Shown piece after piece: positions 25,540 through 37,520 of a stretch of DNA of 64,000 bases. The stretch covers positions 33,763,112-33,827,111 of the forward strand of contig NC_041002.1 in the NCBI RefSeq assembly GCF_004193775.1, read 5' to 3'. The position numbers and the translations under genes are program-made. Each line of letters begins with the position of its first letter. The first letter of the stretch is position 1. This DNA is from Glycine soja (lineage: Eukaryota > Streptophyta > Magnoliopsida > Fabales > Fabaceae). Below the pieces are notes generated by a model. It had not been told where the DNA came from. It worked only from the letters and a program-made list of their open reading frames with translations, and made no database searches.

Positions 25540-27340
25540 GGTCGACAGGACCGAACGATCCACCGGGTCTTTCCACCTACAAAAGCAAACATGCTTTTTG
25601 CAAAGAAAAATAAATCATTCGCGAGAGCACCATATCTTAGAGAAACAATATACTTGTGCCAAGGGTAATCTTCCTTGTAACCGAGAATGAAGGGCAGGAT
25701 GTCAACTTTTAGCTTTTAAATGAACATGCAGGGGAAACATCGGGCTAAGCTGAAAATAAATCACTCATAGTGTATAAAACTCACATAGGCAAGTGTTTTA
25801 TCCTATTCCCAAACCATAACTGCACCATAACTTTATTTTGCACACGACTTCCTATCGAATCAAAGATCAAACGTACGATCACGGACCAATAGGATTTTCT
25901 CGAGGGTAGTGTTTTTGGAGAGGAAGCTGGGTGTTTCGGTCTTTTCCTCTTTGTTCATGTGGGATGGGATACTGCCAGTCGAGAATGATTTTGAGTGGCA
26001 ATCTGGCTTGAAGAATTTTTGTCCTCTTTCTTTCATTGATCGAGAATTGCTTCTTTTCCCTTTTCACTTCTTTTTGATCTTTGATCGGGAATCCTTCTTT
26101 CCTTTCTTCTGTTCTTTTCTTTATTTTCATCTCTTTTTTCCTTTTTTCTTTCTTTCCATTTCTTCCTTTTCTTTCTTTTCACTTTTCCTTCCCCATCCCT
26201 TTCTTTGGGAAATCGGGTTTTAGCATTCTATTCGCTCTCCCTTGAGGAGATTCCGCTGTCCTTTGCTTCGGGGGAAAGGATGAGGATTCCTTTTTTATAG
26301 GCCAAGGTTCAAAGAGGTCTAAGGTTGTGTCTCAATGGGATCTTTTATCGTGGGAACCCCAATCTTGATATCTGGGGCGAGACAAATTTGGGTGTCAAGG
26401 CGTCGATTTCAGGCCGAACTTCCATATTATTCCATAAGGCACGCGTGACAATGATGATTTGAAAACAACGTGCAAAATTAGTCATGGCTACAGCCAGGTG
26501 GGCACTCAAGCATCCTATTTATGGCATTGTGATACTACGGTTGGGAATTTACACAGACAGACCCAACGTTTCCAAGTTATGTTCTTTCATCAGTTCAATG
26601 AATTCATCCATCCTTATCTCGGTTCATTCCGGAAAATAAACTCTTAGCATCAGTCCCTTGTTTCTTAACTATAACATGTCGACCTTTGCGGTCTTTCTTT
26701 CTTTTTCCTTTTTGTTTCATTTTTATATATTCACAAAATTATACACCTATGGTCCTTTATGAGGAAAACCTTTCTTTGTAGATCTATATTTTCATACATG
26801 ACAAACTTTTTCTGTACACGCATTGGAACTCTCTCTCTTTACGTCACACGGTCAAACCCTATTTACATTCAAAGATCTTTTTTGTTTTTCTCCAACACAC
26901 ACCTATGGTTTATACAAAAGTTTCTTTATATACACTCGTTGTTCACACACACAAGAATTTCTCTACACGTATTTTTTATACACAAAAAAAACCTTTTATA
27001 CACACCTTCTTTTTACACATATGTATAAATAAAAACCTTTTTCTTTTCTTTATGAACATGACTTTTATTCACAACGCTTCTTTCTTTTTATTAGGATTTT
27101 TGGTTCATTTTACTTTTAGGACAACGTTCCTAAATGAAAAATTCTACGCGATTCTGGAATTTCAACAGACACTATTGACAACAACGAAATAAATACTAAC
27201 ATAACAATTCAAATGACATGTATGCACAAAACAAAAGTCAATCAAAACGAAACAAACGTTAGTCCCTTAGTCAAACAAAAATAAGGTGATATATACCAAA
27301 AAATGGAAACAAAAGAAATATGGACCAAGGGATCTCCCAA
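25540..27340. other. Ogre-1 3' non-coding region with long pyrimidine tract
   Basis: No conserved coding frame. A C/T-rich stretch at about 26040-26210 (purine-rich on the element's sense strand) corresponds to a similar tract in Ogre-2 near 49590-49850. Short Phe/Ser-rich frames here are composition artefacts. Confidence 0.6.
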
Positions 27341-28588
27341 TCATGTGGCCTCGCTTCCTCCTAAGAAATCAAGTAAATCGGCCATCTCCTCGTCCTCGCG
27401 GGCCTCATCTGCCTTGTCGGGAGCCTCTGCTGGTGCCTCTGCAGGTGCCTCTCCTGCCCGGGCCTCAGGCCATGCAACCTCTGCCCTGAACTGGTCCGGA
27501 GTAGGGCACGGAAAAGAAGTAAAGCCCTGGCTCTGCAGGCTGAGGCTTATCTGATAAAGACAATCATGGGTCTGTACATGTGCCCGGTGGTTGGCCGCCT
27601 GCTGGCGAACCAAATGCCGCAAATACTGCTCCGTATCAAACGATCCGGCTGGACCGGCCTGATGAGGTGGCGGCGCGTCTGCGGCCTGCGAAGCATCCCC
27701 CTGGGCCTGTCTCTGCGTGCAATACTTCTCAATAAAAGCTCGGGTGATGGGCAGCCGAATTACCTTGCTAGGTGCGACAGGGACTCCGAACGACTGGCAG
27801 AGTCCTGTGATCAAGGAGGGAAATCCCAGGGCCCTGTTGGACTTATCCGGGTCCAGAGGGTGCCTGGTAAACGCCATACCTGCAAATATATAGATGGCAT
27901 TAGCAATTAACTGAGCCACGTGAATGCTCATCTGCGTCAGGATGGCGTACACCAGCTGACACTTCGGCAGGGGGAGGTCAGAAATATGGTTGCTGGGCTG
28001 GATGTTGCTGAGCAGCAAAGTCATCCAGATCTGAGTCAGGGTGGTCATGTTGGTGCGCATGATCCGCACCCGTCTCCCAGCAGCAGTCCGGGCAAAATCC
28101 TGCCCCGGTATACATAGCAACTGGGCGATGGCCTCCTCATCGAACTCATCTGACCGGTTCCTCCTCTGGCCATACTCACACTCCTGACCCTCTTCCAGCA
28201 CTAAAGGATATCCCAGGAGCTGGCCGATAGCATCTGCATCAAACGGGATCCACTAACCCCTCACCCAAGACCTCATATCTTGCACGCCCTCCTCTATAGG
28301 CCAAGCATTGGCATAAAATTCGAGGACTATGTCTGGATCGAACTTGGCCATGGGGGTAACCAGTGATGCCCACCGCAGGCGAACTATCTCCTCTTGGAAA
28401 TCGGTATACTCATCATCCCTGAGCTGGACGCGTCGCTCCCGGAGAAATGACCATCCCTTGATGGCCTCGAAGCGCTGCTGGTGTTCAACGCTCCTAAAGC
28501 GGTGACTGTCATACTCGGGAGCGGAACTAGTTCCTTCGGCCGCTTTATCCTTCCTAAATCTCTTTGAGGCAAGTTTCCTCGGGGCCAT
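27341..28588 (-). pseudogene. Ogre-1 3' ORF (putative plant transposon protein)
   Basis: Begins at ATG 28588 (MAPRKLASKR, basic) and runs about 415 codons to GGSEAT, broken by a single TAG at 28255-28253, where Ogre-2 has CAG. The core, FEAIKGWSFLRERRV, VLEFYANAW, RGQWIPFDADAIGQLLGY (Q replaced by the stop here), then MRTNMTTLTQIWMTLLLSNI, resembles the plant transposon protein family found as an extra ORF in gypsy elements and related to retroelement-linked plant mobile domains. The C-terminus is Ala/Glu-rich and acidic. Function is unknown. It lies downstream of pol in the same orientation and has its own promoter-like module upstream. Confidence 0.8.
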
Positions 28589-28591
28589 TTC

Positions 28592-29633
28592 CTGCGAGAA
28601 CAAACATTTGGAAGTTAGTTTTACAAGATAATGCTTATCTTAACGCAAAAATGTCGTGCTAACCCCCCTGATTTAGACCAAACTCATGTAACCCATTTAT
28701 GCACACGCGCATGTGTAGAAAATATCCTATTACTCATGTCAACATACAAGAGCATCAAACATATTCTAATTTCCATACACCTATATACATTATGAAAAAA
28801 GAAAACACACTTTCATGCTCAAAGTGTTGCGTCAAACTTTACACCTAATTTATATCCTAAACATTTGCTATCACAAACTACTTACATACATTTGAAGTAC
28901 ACCATACAAATTTTTACTGTTTCACTCATATTTATTTATATGCATATTGGAAAGCTAATTACATCTTGCACATATTTGCATTCAAAAAGGCATTCCACAC
29001 TATCATACATTCATTTAGGAAGACAATCATTCACACTTTGCTAGGAATTTCATGCTCCTTATATTTACCTATGTATACACACTATTGCAAGGTGTTTTCC
29101 ACACTACCTCTATGTAAAGTATCAAACATGGGGCAACCAAAATTCGAGCAAAAACTCTCACAAGCAAATCCTAATTTTCATGTTTTTTCTAATTCTAAAA
29201 CCAAATTTTGGATTCCTAGCCATAAGCATGTTTCCTTGCATTGAAGCTGCAAGTTTGGGTTCCTAAGCTTGGAATTGCATTTGGGCACCTATTTTGAATC
29301 TCCTATGCTGTACCAACATATAAGAAACAGTCCCACTCTCCCAATTTTACAAAATCATATTCATACATCATTGGGGCATTTCACCGAGCACTTGGTGAGC
29401 GCATGTTTGGACATAAATTGCAAGAGGATGAGGACAATGTGGCATGCCCCATTGCTTCAGAATACAGCATAGGCCTAAGGCCTTCTCATTCAAATCCTCA
29501 ACTCAAGAAAACAAGCATAAAAACAAACCAAAACTGCCCCACAAATATAAGCACATTCTCACAATTTGGAGCACCAAAAGATGAAGAAAATATACCAATG
29601 GGAAGCTAAAAACATCAAGGATTGAATACTTAC
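28592..29633 (-). other. predicted leader intron before the Ogre-1 3' ORF
   Basis: On the minus strand CAA|GTAAGT at 29633 is a consensus donor and TTCTCGCAG|GAAATGGCC ends an intron at 28592, four bases before the ATG. The 1042-bp span is AT-rich with no coding frame. The same donor and acceptor, with the same distance to the ATG, occur in Ogre-2. Confidence 0.6.
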
Positions 29634-29731
29634 TTGTTGGAGTGAATAATAACACCAAAAATGAAAGCAAAAGGCAACCGAAAGTGGCTTGAGGAAGAAC
29701 CGCAAGCCTTCGTGTTCTTTGTTTTGAATGA

Positions 29732-29749
29732 GGGGGGGGGGGGGGGGGG
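29732..29749. repeat. G18 homopolymer
   Basis: A run of 18 G lies in the predicted leader exon of the Ogre-1 3' ORF. Its length should be treated as uncertain. Confidence 0.9.
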
Positions 29750-29784
29750 AAGTTTTTGGATGCCAAAACATTCCCCTCCCTCGT

Positions 29785-29824
29785 TTTTATAATTTGGGTG
29801 CAGGGGTTGCTCGCCCAGGCGAGC
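29785..29824 (-). promoter_or_regulatory. promoter-like module of the Ogre-1 3' ORF (hairpin and TATA box)
   Basis: GCTCGCC-CA-GGCGAGC at 29809-29824 is a perfect inverted repeat. It is followed 17 bp downstream on the minus strand by TATAAAA (29791-29785). The pairing resembles the LTR promoter, where a related hairpin also sits upstream of the TATA box. Ogre-2 has the same pair at 53318-53356. Confidence 0.55.
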
Positions 29825-30511
29825 TAACCTGCCATTTTTTTTTTTTGAGGGGAACATTGACTATGTCTCCTCCTCCCTTACGGGTTAGCGTTTGCCTACT
29901 TGAACCTACTTAAATTAGAATTAGGTGTCAATTACTTATTTAAAATAAACAATAGTAAAAGAAACTGCGAATGCAAAGGATACTGGGCTACCTTGCAGCG
30001 ATGTTCTCTGCTTGTTTAGCGCCGGGAAGGGGCAACGATTGGTCGGTCGTGACCCTATCCCCACTTGCATCCGTCCCTATGTACCTGCAAGTAGGAAACA
30101 AAATCCGTGGCCAATCGTGTCCGGTCATCGTCTTACCTTGGTTGATTTCCGCAGTCAACTTGTCTTGACTTCTAGCCGTGACCTAAGAAGGCCCTGCCCC
30201 TGTTACCACAAAATATGCATGTGTATGTGCATGTATGAATGTTCCTAATACGATGACTTTCTTTTAGTGAGGGCTGGTTAGATTCAATTTTAAATAAGCG
30301 TTTGGGGCACCCCATACACCGAGCGAAGATGGCTTAAGTTATAACAAATCTAAAACACAAGGTTTGAAAACAAAGGGAGGACTGAAACCTCGCCCATCTT
30401 TAAAGAAACGAGACAAATACAGTGAATGGGAATCCCTAGAGGAAACCAAAAAGAACGAGAACAACTCAGAAATAAAAAAACATGCAACGGTCCTCTCGAT
30501 TGCCCCAGACT
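29825..30511. other. Ogre-1 spacer between pol and the 3' ORF promoter
   Basis: Non-coding. A block near 29985-30070 (CTTGCAGCGA, GGGGCAACGAT, GGTCGTGACC) is well conserved with Ogre-2 near 53530-53600; its role is unknown. Confidence 0.6.
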
Positions 30512-33500
30512 TCAAGCGTAATATCGTTTAACTACATCGGAGTTCACGGGCGAGGGCAGCTCCTCGTCATCCATGTTGGTGAGTATCAGAGCACCCCCAG
30601 AAAAAGCTCTTTTCACCACGAAAGGTCCTTCATAATTCGGGGCCCACTTGCCTCGACTATCCTTAACAGCGTGGGACATCTTTTTCAGCACGAGGTCCCC
30701 CTCGTTGAACTTGCGCGGACGTACCTTCTTGTCGAATGCGTTCTGTTAGTGCTTAGCTCTACTGAGTTTAAAAGATTGGCTAAGATTTTGTTAAAACATA
30801 AGCACTTAGACAATGAAGGAAAGCTGGAGTTGCTGCACATGATGTTCAACGATATGGCAAGGAATAAGACCGGGCTGCACAATGCACAAGGCAAGATAAA
30901 ATGTCAAATGAAGAATTGAAGTTGCAGAATCCACGATGTCGGATACGATGTCCAGGACATCCTGCCCGAAAATACTGGACACATAAATCTGTTATATCTT
31001 TAACAGATTAATGTGCAGTTAGCAACAGATTTGGCGATCTATCTTTAGGAACGAATTAAAAGATAATTAAAGTTCGAATTACAAACTTGAATAGTTCGTT
31101 CAGGGATTAGAGATTAAAGATAAAAACTAAAAGATCAAACTTTATCTTTTAGATCTTTAAGTGCAGATTTTCAGGAGAATGATAGATCTTATCCAGCGCA
31201 AGTTGTTACAGCCCAGATACACACGCTGCTATATAAACATGAAGGCTGCACGAGTTTTTCACCAAGTCCGGGATTGAAGAGTTATTTTGTGAGTTTTGGG
31301 ACTTGAGTGTTTTGTGAGCCACCTTGATGCTACCCTAACATCAAGTGTTGGACCTGAGTGTGTAGAGTTGATCTCTTTTGTTCAGAGAGCAATCTCTGGT
31401 GTGTCTTTGATTTATTTGTAAACACGGGAGAGTGATTGAGAGGGAGTGAGAGGGGTTCTCATATCTAAGAGTGGCTCTTAGGTAGAGGTTGCACGGGTAG
31501 TGGTTAGGTGAGAAGGTTGTAAACAGTGGCTGTTAGATCTTCGAACTAACACTATTTTAGTGGATTTCCTCCCTGGCTTGGTAGCCCCCAGATGTAGGTG
31601 ACGTTGCACCGAACTGGGTTAACAATTCTCTTGTGTTATTTACTTGCTTAATCCGTTCATACTCCCAACTATAATCTGCATGTTCTGAAGCGTGATGTCG
31701 TGACATCCGGTACGACATCTGGCATTGGTATCAGAATTTCACGTTCTTTACTCTTCGTTGATATAGACGCCCATGGATCATGGCTGTCAAACGCTTACCT
31801 TCAATGAGGTTGATTTGGTTGTAGCGTGCTTGAGCCCATTCCGACTCTTCTAGGCTGGATTCTGCTATTATCCTCTGAGAAGGAACTTCCACCTCAAACG
31901 GGAGTACTGCTTCCATCCCATAAACTAAGGAATACGGTGTTGCCCCAGTAGAAGTTCGTACCGAGGTTCTATATCCGTGCAGGGCGAAAGGCAACATCTC
32001 ATGCCAATCTTTGTATGACACTGTCATCTTTTGAACAATCTTCCTAATATTCTTATTTGCAGCCTCTACAGCTCCATTCATCTTTGGCCGATAAGGGGTA
32101 GAGTTATGATGCTGGATCTTGAAGTCTTCGCACATCTCTTGCATCATCTTATTGTTCAGATTGGTGCCATTGTCAGTAATGATCTTCCTGGGGAGTCCGT
32201 ATCGACAAATCAACTCCTTCTTTATGAATCTAATTACCACATTCCTTGTGACATTAGTATAAGAAGCTGCTTCGACCCATTTGGTGAAGTAATCTATTGC
32301 CACAAGAATGAAGCGGTGACCATTCGACGCTTTGGGTTCGATGGCCCCAATGACATCTATTCCCCACATGGAAAAAGGCCAAGGGGCGGACATAACATTC
32401 AGAGGATGTGGCGGAACATTGACATTGTCCGCGTATGCCTGACATTTATGGCATTTCCTTACATGAGCACAACAATCGCTTTCCATGGTGAGCCAATAAT
32501 AACCGGCCCTAAGGATTTTTCTGGCCATAGCATGCCCATTGGCATGTGTCCCAAAGGAACCCTCGTGGATCTCCTCAATCATGAAGTTCGCCTCTTTGGC
32601 ATCTACGCATCGTAGGAGGGTCATGTCGTGGTTTCGTTTGTACAGGATGGTACCACTTACAAAGAAACCAGTAGCCAATCTCCTCAACGTCCTTTTGTCA
32701 TTGTCAGAAATCCCTGGTGGGTATTCTTTGTTCTCGACATACTACTTGATGTCGAAATACCACGGTTTCCCATCCCGCTCTTCCTCTATTGCATAACAAT
32801 ATGCCGGCCTGCCTTGAGATTTGAATTCGATGTACGACAGATCCCCGTGTGGGGCAAGTTAAAACATGGATGCCAGGGTGGCTAATGCATCAGCCATTTG
32901 ATTCTCTTCCCGAGGTATGTGGTGGAAGGAAATGTTGTCAAAGCACTTGGCTAACCTCAAGATGTGAGTTTTATAGGGTATCAACTTCGGATCCCTAGTT
33001 TCCCATTCTCCTTTCAACTGGCGTATCACCAAAGTTGAGTCTCCATACACCTTGAGTAGTTTTACATCAAAATCAATGGCCGCCTGAACCTCGAGGGTAC
33101 ATGCTTCGTACTCAACCATATTGTTGGTACAATCAAAACCTAGCCTAGCCGTGAAAGGAATACACTGATCATCCGGGGATACAAGGACTACCCCTACTCC
33201 GTGGCCTAAAGCATTTGATGCCCCATCGAAGCAAACAATTCATTTGTCTATGTCCTCGTGCGTCCGCTTCTCTTCAAACAGGGCCATGATATCTTCATCT
33301 GGGAACTCGGGGTGCATCGGCCGATAATCCTGGAGGGGTTGCTGGGCCAAATAATCTGCTAAGGCACTTCCCTTTACCGCTTTTTGGGTGACGTAAACGA
33401 TATCGAATTCAGATAATAGTACCTGCCACCTAGCGATTCGTCCCGTGAGGGCCGGTTTTTCAAAGATGTATTTCATGGGATCCATTTTGGAAATAAGCCA

Positions 33501-33876
33501 CGTGGTATGGTTGAGCATATACTGCCTAAGCCGATGTGATGCTCATACCAGAGCACAACACGTCCTTTCCAGCATTGAGTAATTCATCTCACATGCGGTG
33601 AACTTCTTGCTCAGATAGTAGATGGCTTGCTCCTTTTTCCCAGAATCATCATGCTGACCCAACACGCACCCCATAGACTCGTCCAACACGGTCATGTACA
33701 GGAAAAGAGGTCTTCCTGTTATAGGTGGCATGAGCACCAGGGGATTCGCGAGACTCTGTTTGATCTTCTCGAAGGCCTCTTGGCAGTCACTGTTCCATAG
33801 GACCGCCTGGTTCTTACGTAACAGCTTAAAAATGGGCTCACAGGTAGGGGTGAGCTGCAAGATAAATCTCGCGATA
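30512..33876 (-). pseudogene. Ogre-1 pol remnant: RT tail, RNase H, second RNase H, integrase
   Basis: The minus-strand reading starts inside RT (FILQLTPTCEPIFKLL), passes through the first RNase H (FLYMTVLDESMGCVLGQ), the second archaeal-type RNase H (FDGASNALGHG, VEYEAC, ADALATLAS) and integrase (CHKCQ, GIDVIGAI, TDNGTNLN, NGAVEAANK), and ends SDVVKRYYA with TGA at 30514-30512. Breaks are mainly single nonsense codons: near 33540 (Trp to TGA), 33246 (Trp to TGA), 32860 (Gln to TAA) and near 32745. A 998-bp LTR-like insertion splits the integrase C-terminus. RT catalytic motifs are deleted. Confidence 0.9.
30744..31741 (+). mobile_element. LTR-like insertion (solo or truncated copia-type LTR) in Ogre-1 integrase
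   Basis: A 998-bp segment beginning TGTTAGTGC and ending AATTTCA is flanked by CGTTC on both sides (30739-30743, 31742-31746). Removing it and one CGTTC gives a length matching Ogre-2. It contains GCTATATAAACATGAAGG (near 31226), a likely LTR TATA box, and is non-coding. Close to its right end it reads GGCATTGGTATCAGA, which looks like an LTR end followed by an initiator-Met PBS, so the inserted unit seems to run past the LTR into the PBS. The family is not certain; SIRE-like copia is possible. Confidence 0.75.
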
Positions 33877-34706
33877 CTGGTACTGCCTAATGAAGGCAGT
33901 TGCCAAGTCCTTCCATGATCAGATCTGGGAAGCTTCCAGATTGGTATACCATGCTACAGCTGCTCCGGCCAAGCTGTCTTGAAAGAAATGGACCAACAAT
34001 TTCTCGTCCGCAGAATACGCCTCCATCTTCCGGCAATACATCCGAAGATGCCCCTTCGGACATGTCGTCCCTTTGTACTTATCAAAGTCCGGAACTTTGA
34101 ACTTGGGAGGAATGGCGATATTGGGCACGAGACATAAATCCGCTAAATCCGAGAATGGGTAATTGCCAAGGCCCTCGACTGCTCTTAACCTCTCTTCAAG
34201 TGCCTCAATCTTTCCCTTATCTTCCGCGAAGGGAACAGATTCTTTTACGGGTGTGGGTGAGGCCGGGATATGGCGGACTATGTTCGGTTGGGGTAGTTCA
34301 TGTGGGGATGGATCTTTGAGGTGGAGCAACAGGCCGAGATGGGTATCTCCTTCCTCATCGTCTTGCCCGGGATAGTCGTCATAAGGATGGAGTTGCCCCT
34401 CAAAAGTAGGGGCTTGGCTTAAATCTTCCGGAGTGGCACGGGGAGTGAAGTCCGGAGGCAAGCCATAAGGATAAGCTTGCGGACTATACCTTCGACCAAA
34501 CACGGCCGTGTTTCTATCTCGCCCGGATTTAAAGCGGGTTGCAGCACCGGCTCCGCTTCCCTAACCGTACTAGAGGCGGTTGTCGTGGCTTTGTCCTCTA
34601 TGGTTTTCTGGAGTTTTAACATGACCTCCGAGATGGAAGCCATTTGATCTTTTAAGGCCGATAGATCGGCCTTCATCTATTCCTGCATGCCCTCTTCATT
34701 ATCCAT
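33877..34706 (-). pseudogene. Ogre-1 gag, N-terminal part, joined to RT by a deletion
   Basis: Starts MDNEEGMQE at 34706, followed by TAG (34676 region) where Ogre-2 has CAG, then MKADLSALKDQMASI. The second block has LEERLRAVEGLG.YPF, IPPKFKVPDFDKYKGTTCP and HFFQDSLAGAAVAWYTNLEAS, the retrotransposon gag core. A frameshift near 34480 and a TGA near 33925 interrupt it. At about 33876 gag (RQYQY) passes directly into the RT tail, so the zinc-knuckle region, protease, intron and most of RT are missing. Confidence 0.88.
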
Positions 34707-34942
34707 TTTTTTGGATCGAGTGTTATAGGGGTGCCTTGGTGTTTTCTTAGTTATGATGAATTTCCTAAAGAAATAAACAAAGGTGAGTATGCCACCAAAA
34801 CATGAATATGCAAATGAATGATCGGCGCACTTGGATCCACCCAAAGGTTTTTGGGTAACGTAATGAGTCCAGAACTTCTCATTTTATAAAAAGAACAAAG
34901 CTTTCATCTAGCCAAGATTATACAAAGGTGTTATAAGAGAAC

Positions 34943-36810
34943 CTAACGATTTCTAATTATATGGGCCATCAAATCTATCATGTGTTGACAGTAATTGATT
35001 AGCCCATGAATCTCCTCGGGGGCCGTACACACTTCGGCCATGGCTTTTGCTTTGGCTAAAAGGCGCGGGAGGTCTTGACTTCCATTCAAGGTCAAGACGA
35101 ACCTATCCATCCACATAGTCTCTTCTTGATGCAATGCATCAATCACCCTCCCTCTTGCTTCTTTTTCGGCGTACACTTGTGCAAAATCCTCCACTAGCTT
35201 TTGTTCATGGGCCACAAACTGGTTCAACTCTTCCTTGTATTGCCCTATGATAGCTAGCATGCTTTGCTCCGTGGCTTCCAAGTGTTGAGCCAAACTCCTT
35301 TTGGACCTCGCGCAAGCAACTAATTCTTCTTTTAAGATCATGCCATGCACCCGTGACCGATCTCTCTCCTCTCTTCGGAGCTTGAGCTCATTGTTGCTAC
35401 CCCACAATGCTCCTCGGAATTTCTCTCGGCCATATTCCTCCTTGCGGGCCCTTTTGGTTTCTTGTTCAAGGGCTCTTGCAGTGGCCGCGTTTTCTTCTTG
35501 TAACTCGGTGCACTCCTTCCGGATGTGTGTAGCAGCTGACTTGAACTTCTCCTTGGCGAGTCTTGCCTTCCCTAGCTCTAATTTTAGAGCTCGGACTTCT
35601 TCATCTTCCTCCGGAGCTTCGAAGTCCTCCTCATCGATAACTTTCAACTTGGAGAGCCAATCTAACCCCTGCGTGTGAATTCTTAGCCATCCATGATAAC
35701 CTCCAATGACGCCATTACGGATGCCCCTAATCTCCTTGTCTTTCCTCAACGGACTTCTCCACGCCTTGTGGACTCTTTGTATCGCCTTGAGACTTTGCGC
35801 GCCTAGATTCCTCACAAGGAAAGGCGAGAGACTTTCTTCGGTTGGCGCTCCCCTCATGGGATACCCTAACTGTCTTATGGCGAGTGCATGATTATAATTA
35901 ATAAACCCCTAGTCCCTATCAATGGAACATTAGGGTAGTCCCCACACGAGAAGATAACTCCTTCCTTGCCTTCCTTCCAACGAGGAAACCAATTGATCGC
36001 GCTGCCCCCTATCCCAGCCAAATGTTGGTCCCAATCGACTCTTCCTTTTTCGGCGCATGAGCAATAGCTTTGAAGCGGACACGAGTGTCTCGTGTCTTGT
36101 TGGAATAGGTGTGAAATCAACCACACACAGAGAGCGGGTAAACAACAGACAATCCGTGCACTGTTTTTCTCACACATCCGGTCAAAGATGTCAAACAAAT
36201 ATGCCAAGATAGCCACCACTTGGATTTCCCTTCTATGGTGATATGCGAGGAAAGCATCAATGGCGGCTAAGTCTACCAAACCGTCGACGTTCGGGAAGAG
36301 GACAACCCCAAAAATCAGCAAAGCTAAAATATCTGCAAACGGGCCCCACTTCTCTTGGCTCGCCATATCCCTTGCCTTACCTTCCAAGTATTTATGAGGT
36401 AGGCCCACTATGTCGTTCCGAGTTTGCTTCGTGCGATCCAACTCTTTTGCTGAATCACCAACCACAGCTGCAATCTTGCTCAAGGAAGGAAGAAAGCCGG
36501 AGAAAAGATACGGTTTTGTCCCCCCATAAGGGCATCCTAATATTTCCTCAAACTCTTCAATAGTTGGTACCATTTGGAAGTCCCCAAATGTGAAACACCT
36601 CAACGGCTGGTCATAGTATTGGGCGAGGGATATGACAGATTCCGTAAATACCTCCGCTGCAGTCAAATCTAGAATCTTCCCGTACACTTTGCGGAAGGCT
36701 TGCCTTTGGAGAGGTCCCATCAATCGTCCCAATTCCTTGAGGCTAGTGACATCTAGACTTTTAACCTTGACTTGATAAAACCTTTTGCCGTTTTGATTTG
36801 TCCCCATCAT
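34943..36810 (-). pseudogene. Ogre-1 extra ORF1 upstream of gag
   Basis: First part 36810-35875 (MMGTNQNGKRFYQVKVKS, PTIEEFEEILGCP, LALLIFGVVLFPN, ARIVCCLPALCVWLISH) is the globular domain known from ORF1 of legume Ogre elements (DUF7745-like). A one-base frameshift near 35905 leads into the second part 35857-34943, rich in Glu/Lys/Arg with heptad-like spacing over about 150 residues (KLELGKARLAKEKFK ... ERDRSRVHGMILKEEL), a likely coiled coil. The function of Ogre ORF1 is not established. Apart from the frameshift this copy is open, unlike the one in Ogre-2. Confidence 0.85.
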
Positions 36811-37501
36811 TTTACCTAAAAAAGGGGTAGATCAAGACTCCGACATGAATGATGCAATGCGTATGCATGAATCAGAAAGAAAACAACACAAAGGGGTAAT
36901 TCACAGATTACGAGACCGCAGGGATCCAACTTTAATGCTACGTTTGGGCATGATGGCGCCTCTACGTAGCATTAAAAAGGTTACGTATTACTCTAAAGAA
37001 ACCAAACACCACTAGCAAAAACTATAAACTAGTGCTATTTATCAAAAGATGCATGAGAACAAATGGCACGGAGCGTGTTTGCTCTTTGCCCCTATTTGGG
37101 AATCTATAGGACAATATCTAGGGGTCTTTAATAACTACCCCTCAACAATTCATAACTCACACGGCTGTTTTCTAGAGGTATCACCACTCAAGATAATAAT
37201 ATTGTGGCGGTATGGAATACCAGCGACAACACATTATAAAGAGAGAAAGCTCTAGACGAGGTTTCACTATTATCAAGCAAGTCGGAGACCTAGCATGATG
37301 ATAGATTCACCTCCACTCCTTAAATTCCCATGAACCCGGGTATAGGGCCCTTTTTTACTCAAACCCGTGGGTGCTTAGAATGCAGTGTAAAGAATGAGAA
37401 ATAGACAACAGTTATTTACATTTTACACAGTTCAACAAAAGCACACACAAATTTTCACAATTCCACAATTCCTTAAAATAGGCCTAACTCACAAAAATAA
37501 T
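36811..37501 (-). other. Ogre-1 5' leader
   Basis: Non-coding sequence between the PBS and ORF1. No riboswitch-like or uORF structure can be supported. Confidence 0.6.
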
Positions 37502-37518
37502 CCCCAGTGGAGTCGCCA
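37502..37518 (-). other. Ogre-1 primer binding site (tRNA-Arg type)
   Basis: TGGCGACTCCACTGGGG on the minus strand begins two bases after the 5' LTR. This sequence is the PBS reported for Ogre elements, complementary to tRNA-Arg. It sets the element's orientation. Confidence 0.8.
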
Positions 37519-37520
37519 AC

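Noticed and set aside
25909..26223. Phe/Ser-rich open frame that looks like a membrane protein
   Set aside because: It is the translation of a pyrimidine tract; the equivalent tract in Ogre-2 gives a different peptide.
27566..28117. Plus-strand frames opposite the Ogre-1 3' ORF
   Set aside because: Antisense shadows; their residues are not conserved with the equivalent strand of Ogre-2, while the minus-strand protein is.
30482..30919. 145-residue plus-strand protein
   Set aside because: It crosses the border of the LTR-like insertion, joining antisense integrase to LTR sequence.
31726..31735. Functional tRNA gene or second PBS-based element at TGGTATCAGA
   Set aside because: Only ten bases match and no clover-leaf or downstream internal region follows; it is treated as the tail of the LTR-like insert.
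35301..35678. Ser/Leu-rich plus-strand frame in Ogre-1
   Set aside because: Antisense shadow of the Glu/Lys/Arg-rich coiled coil of ORF1.
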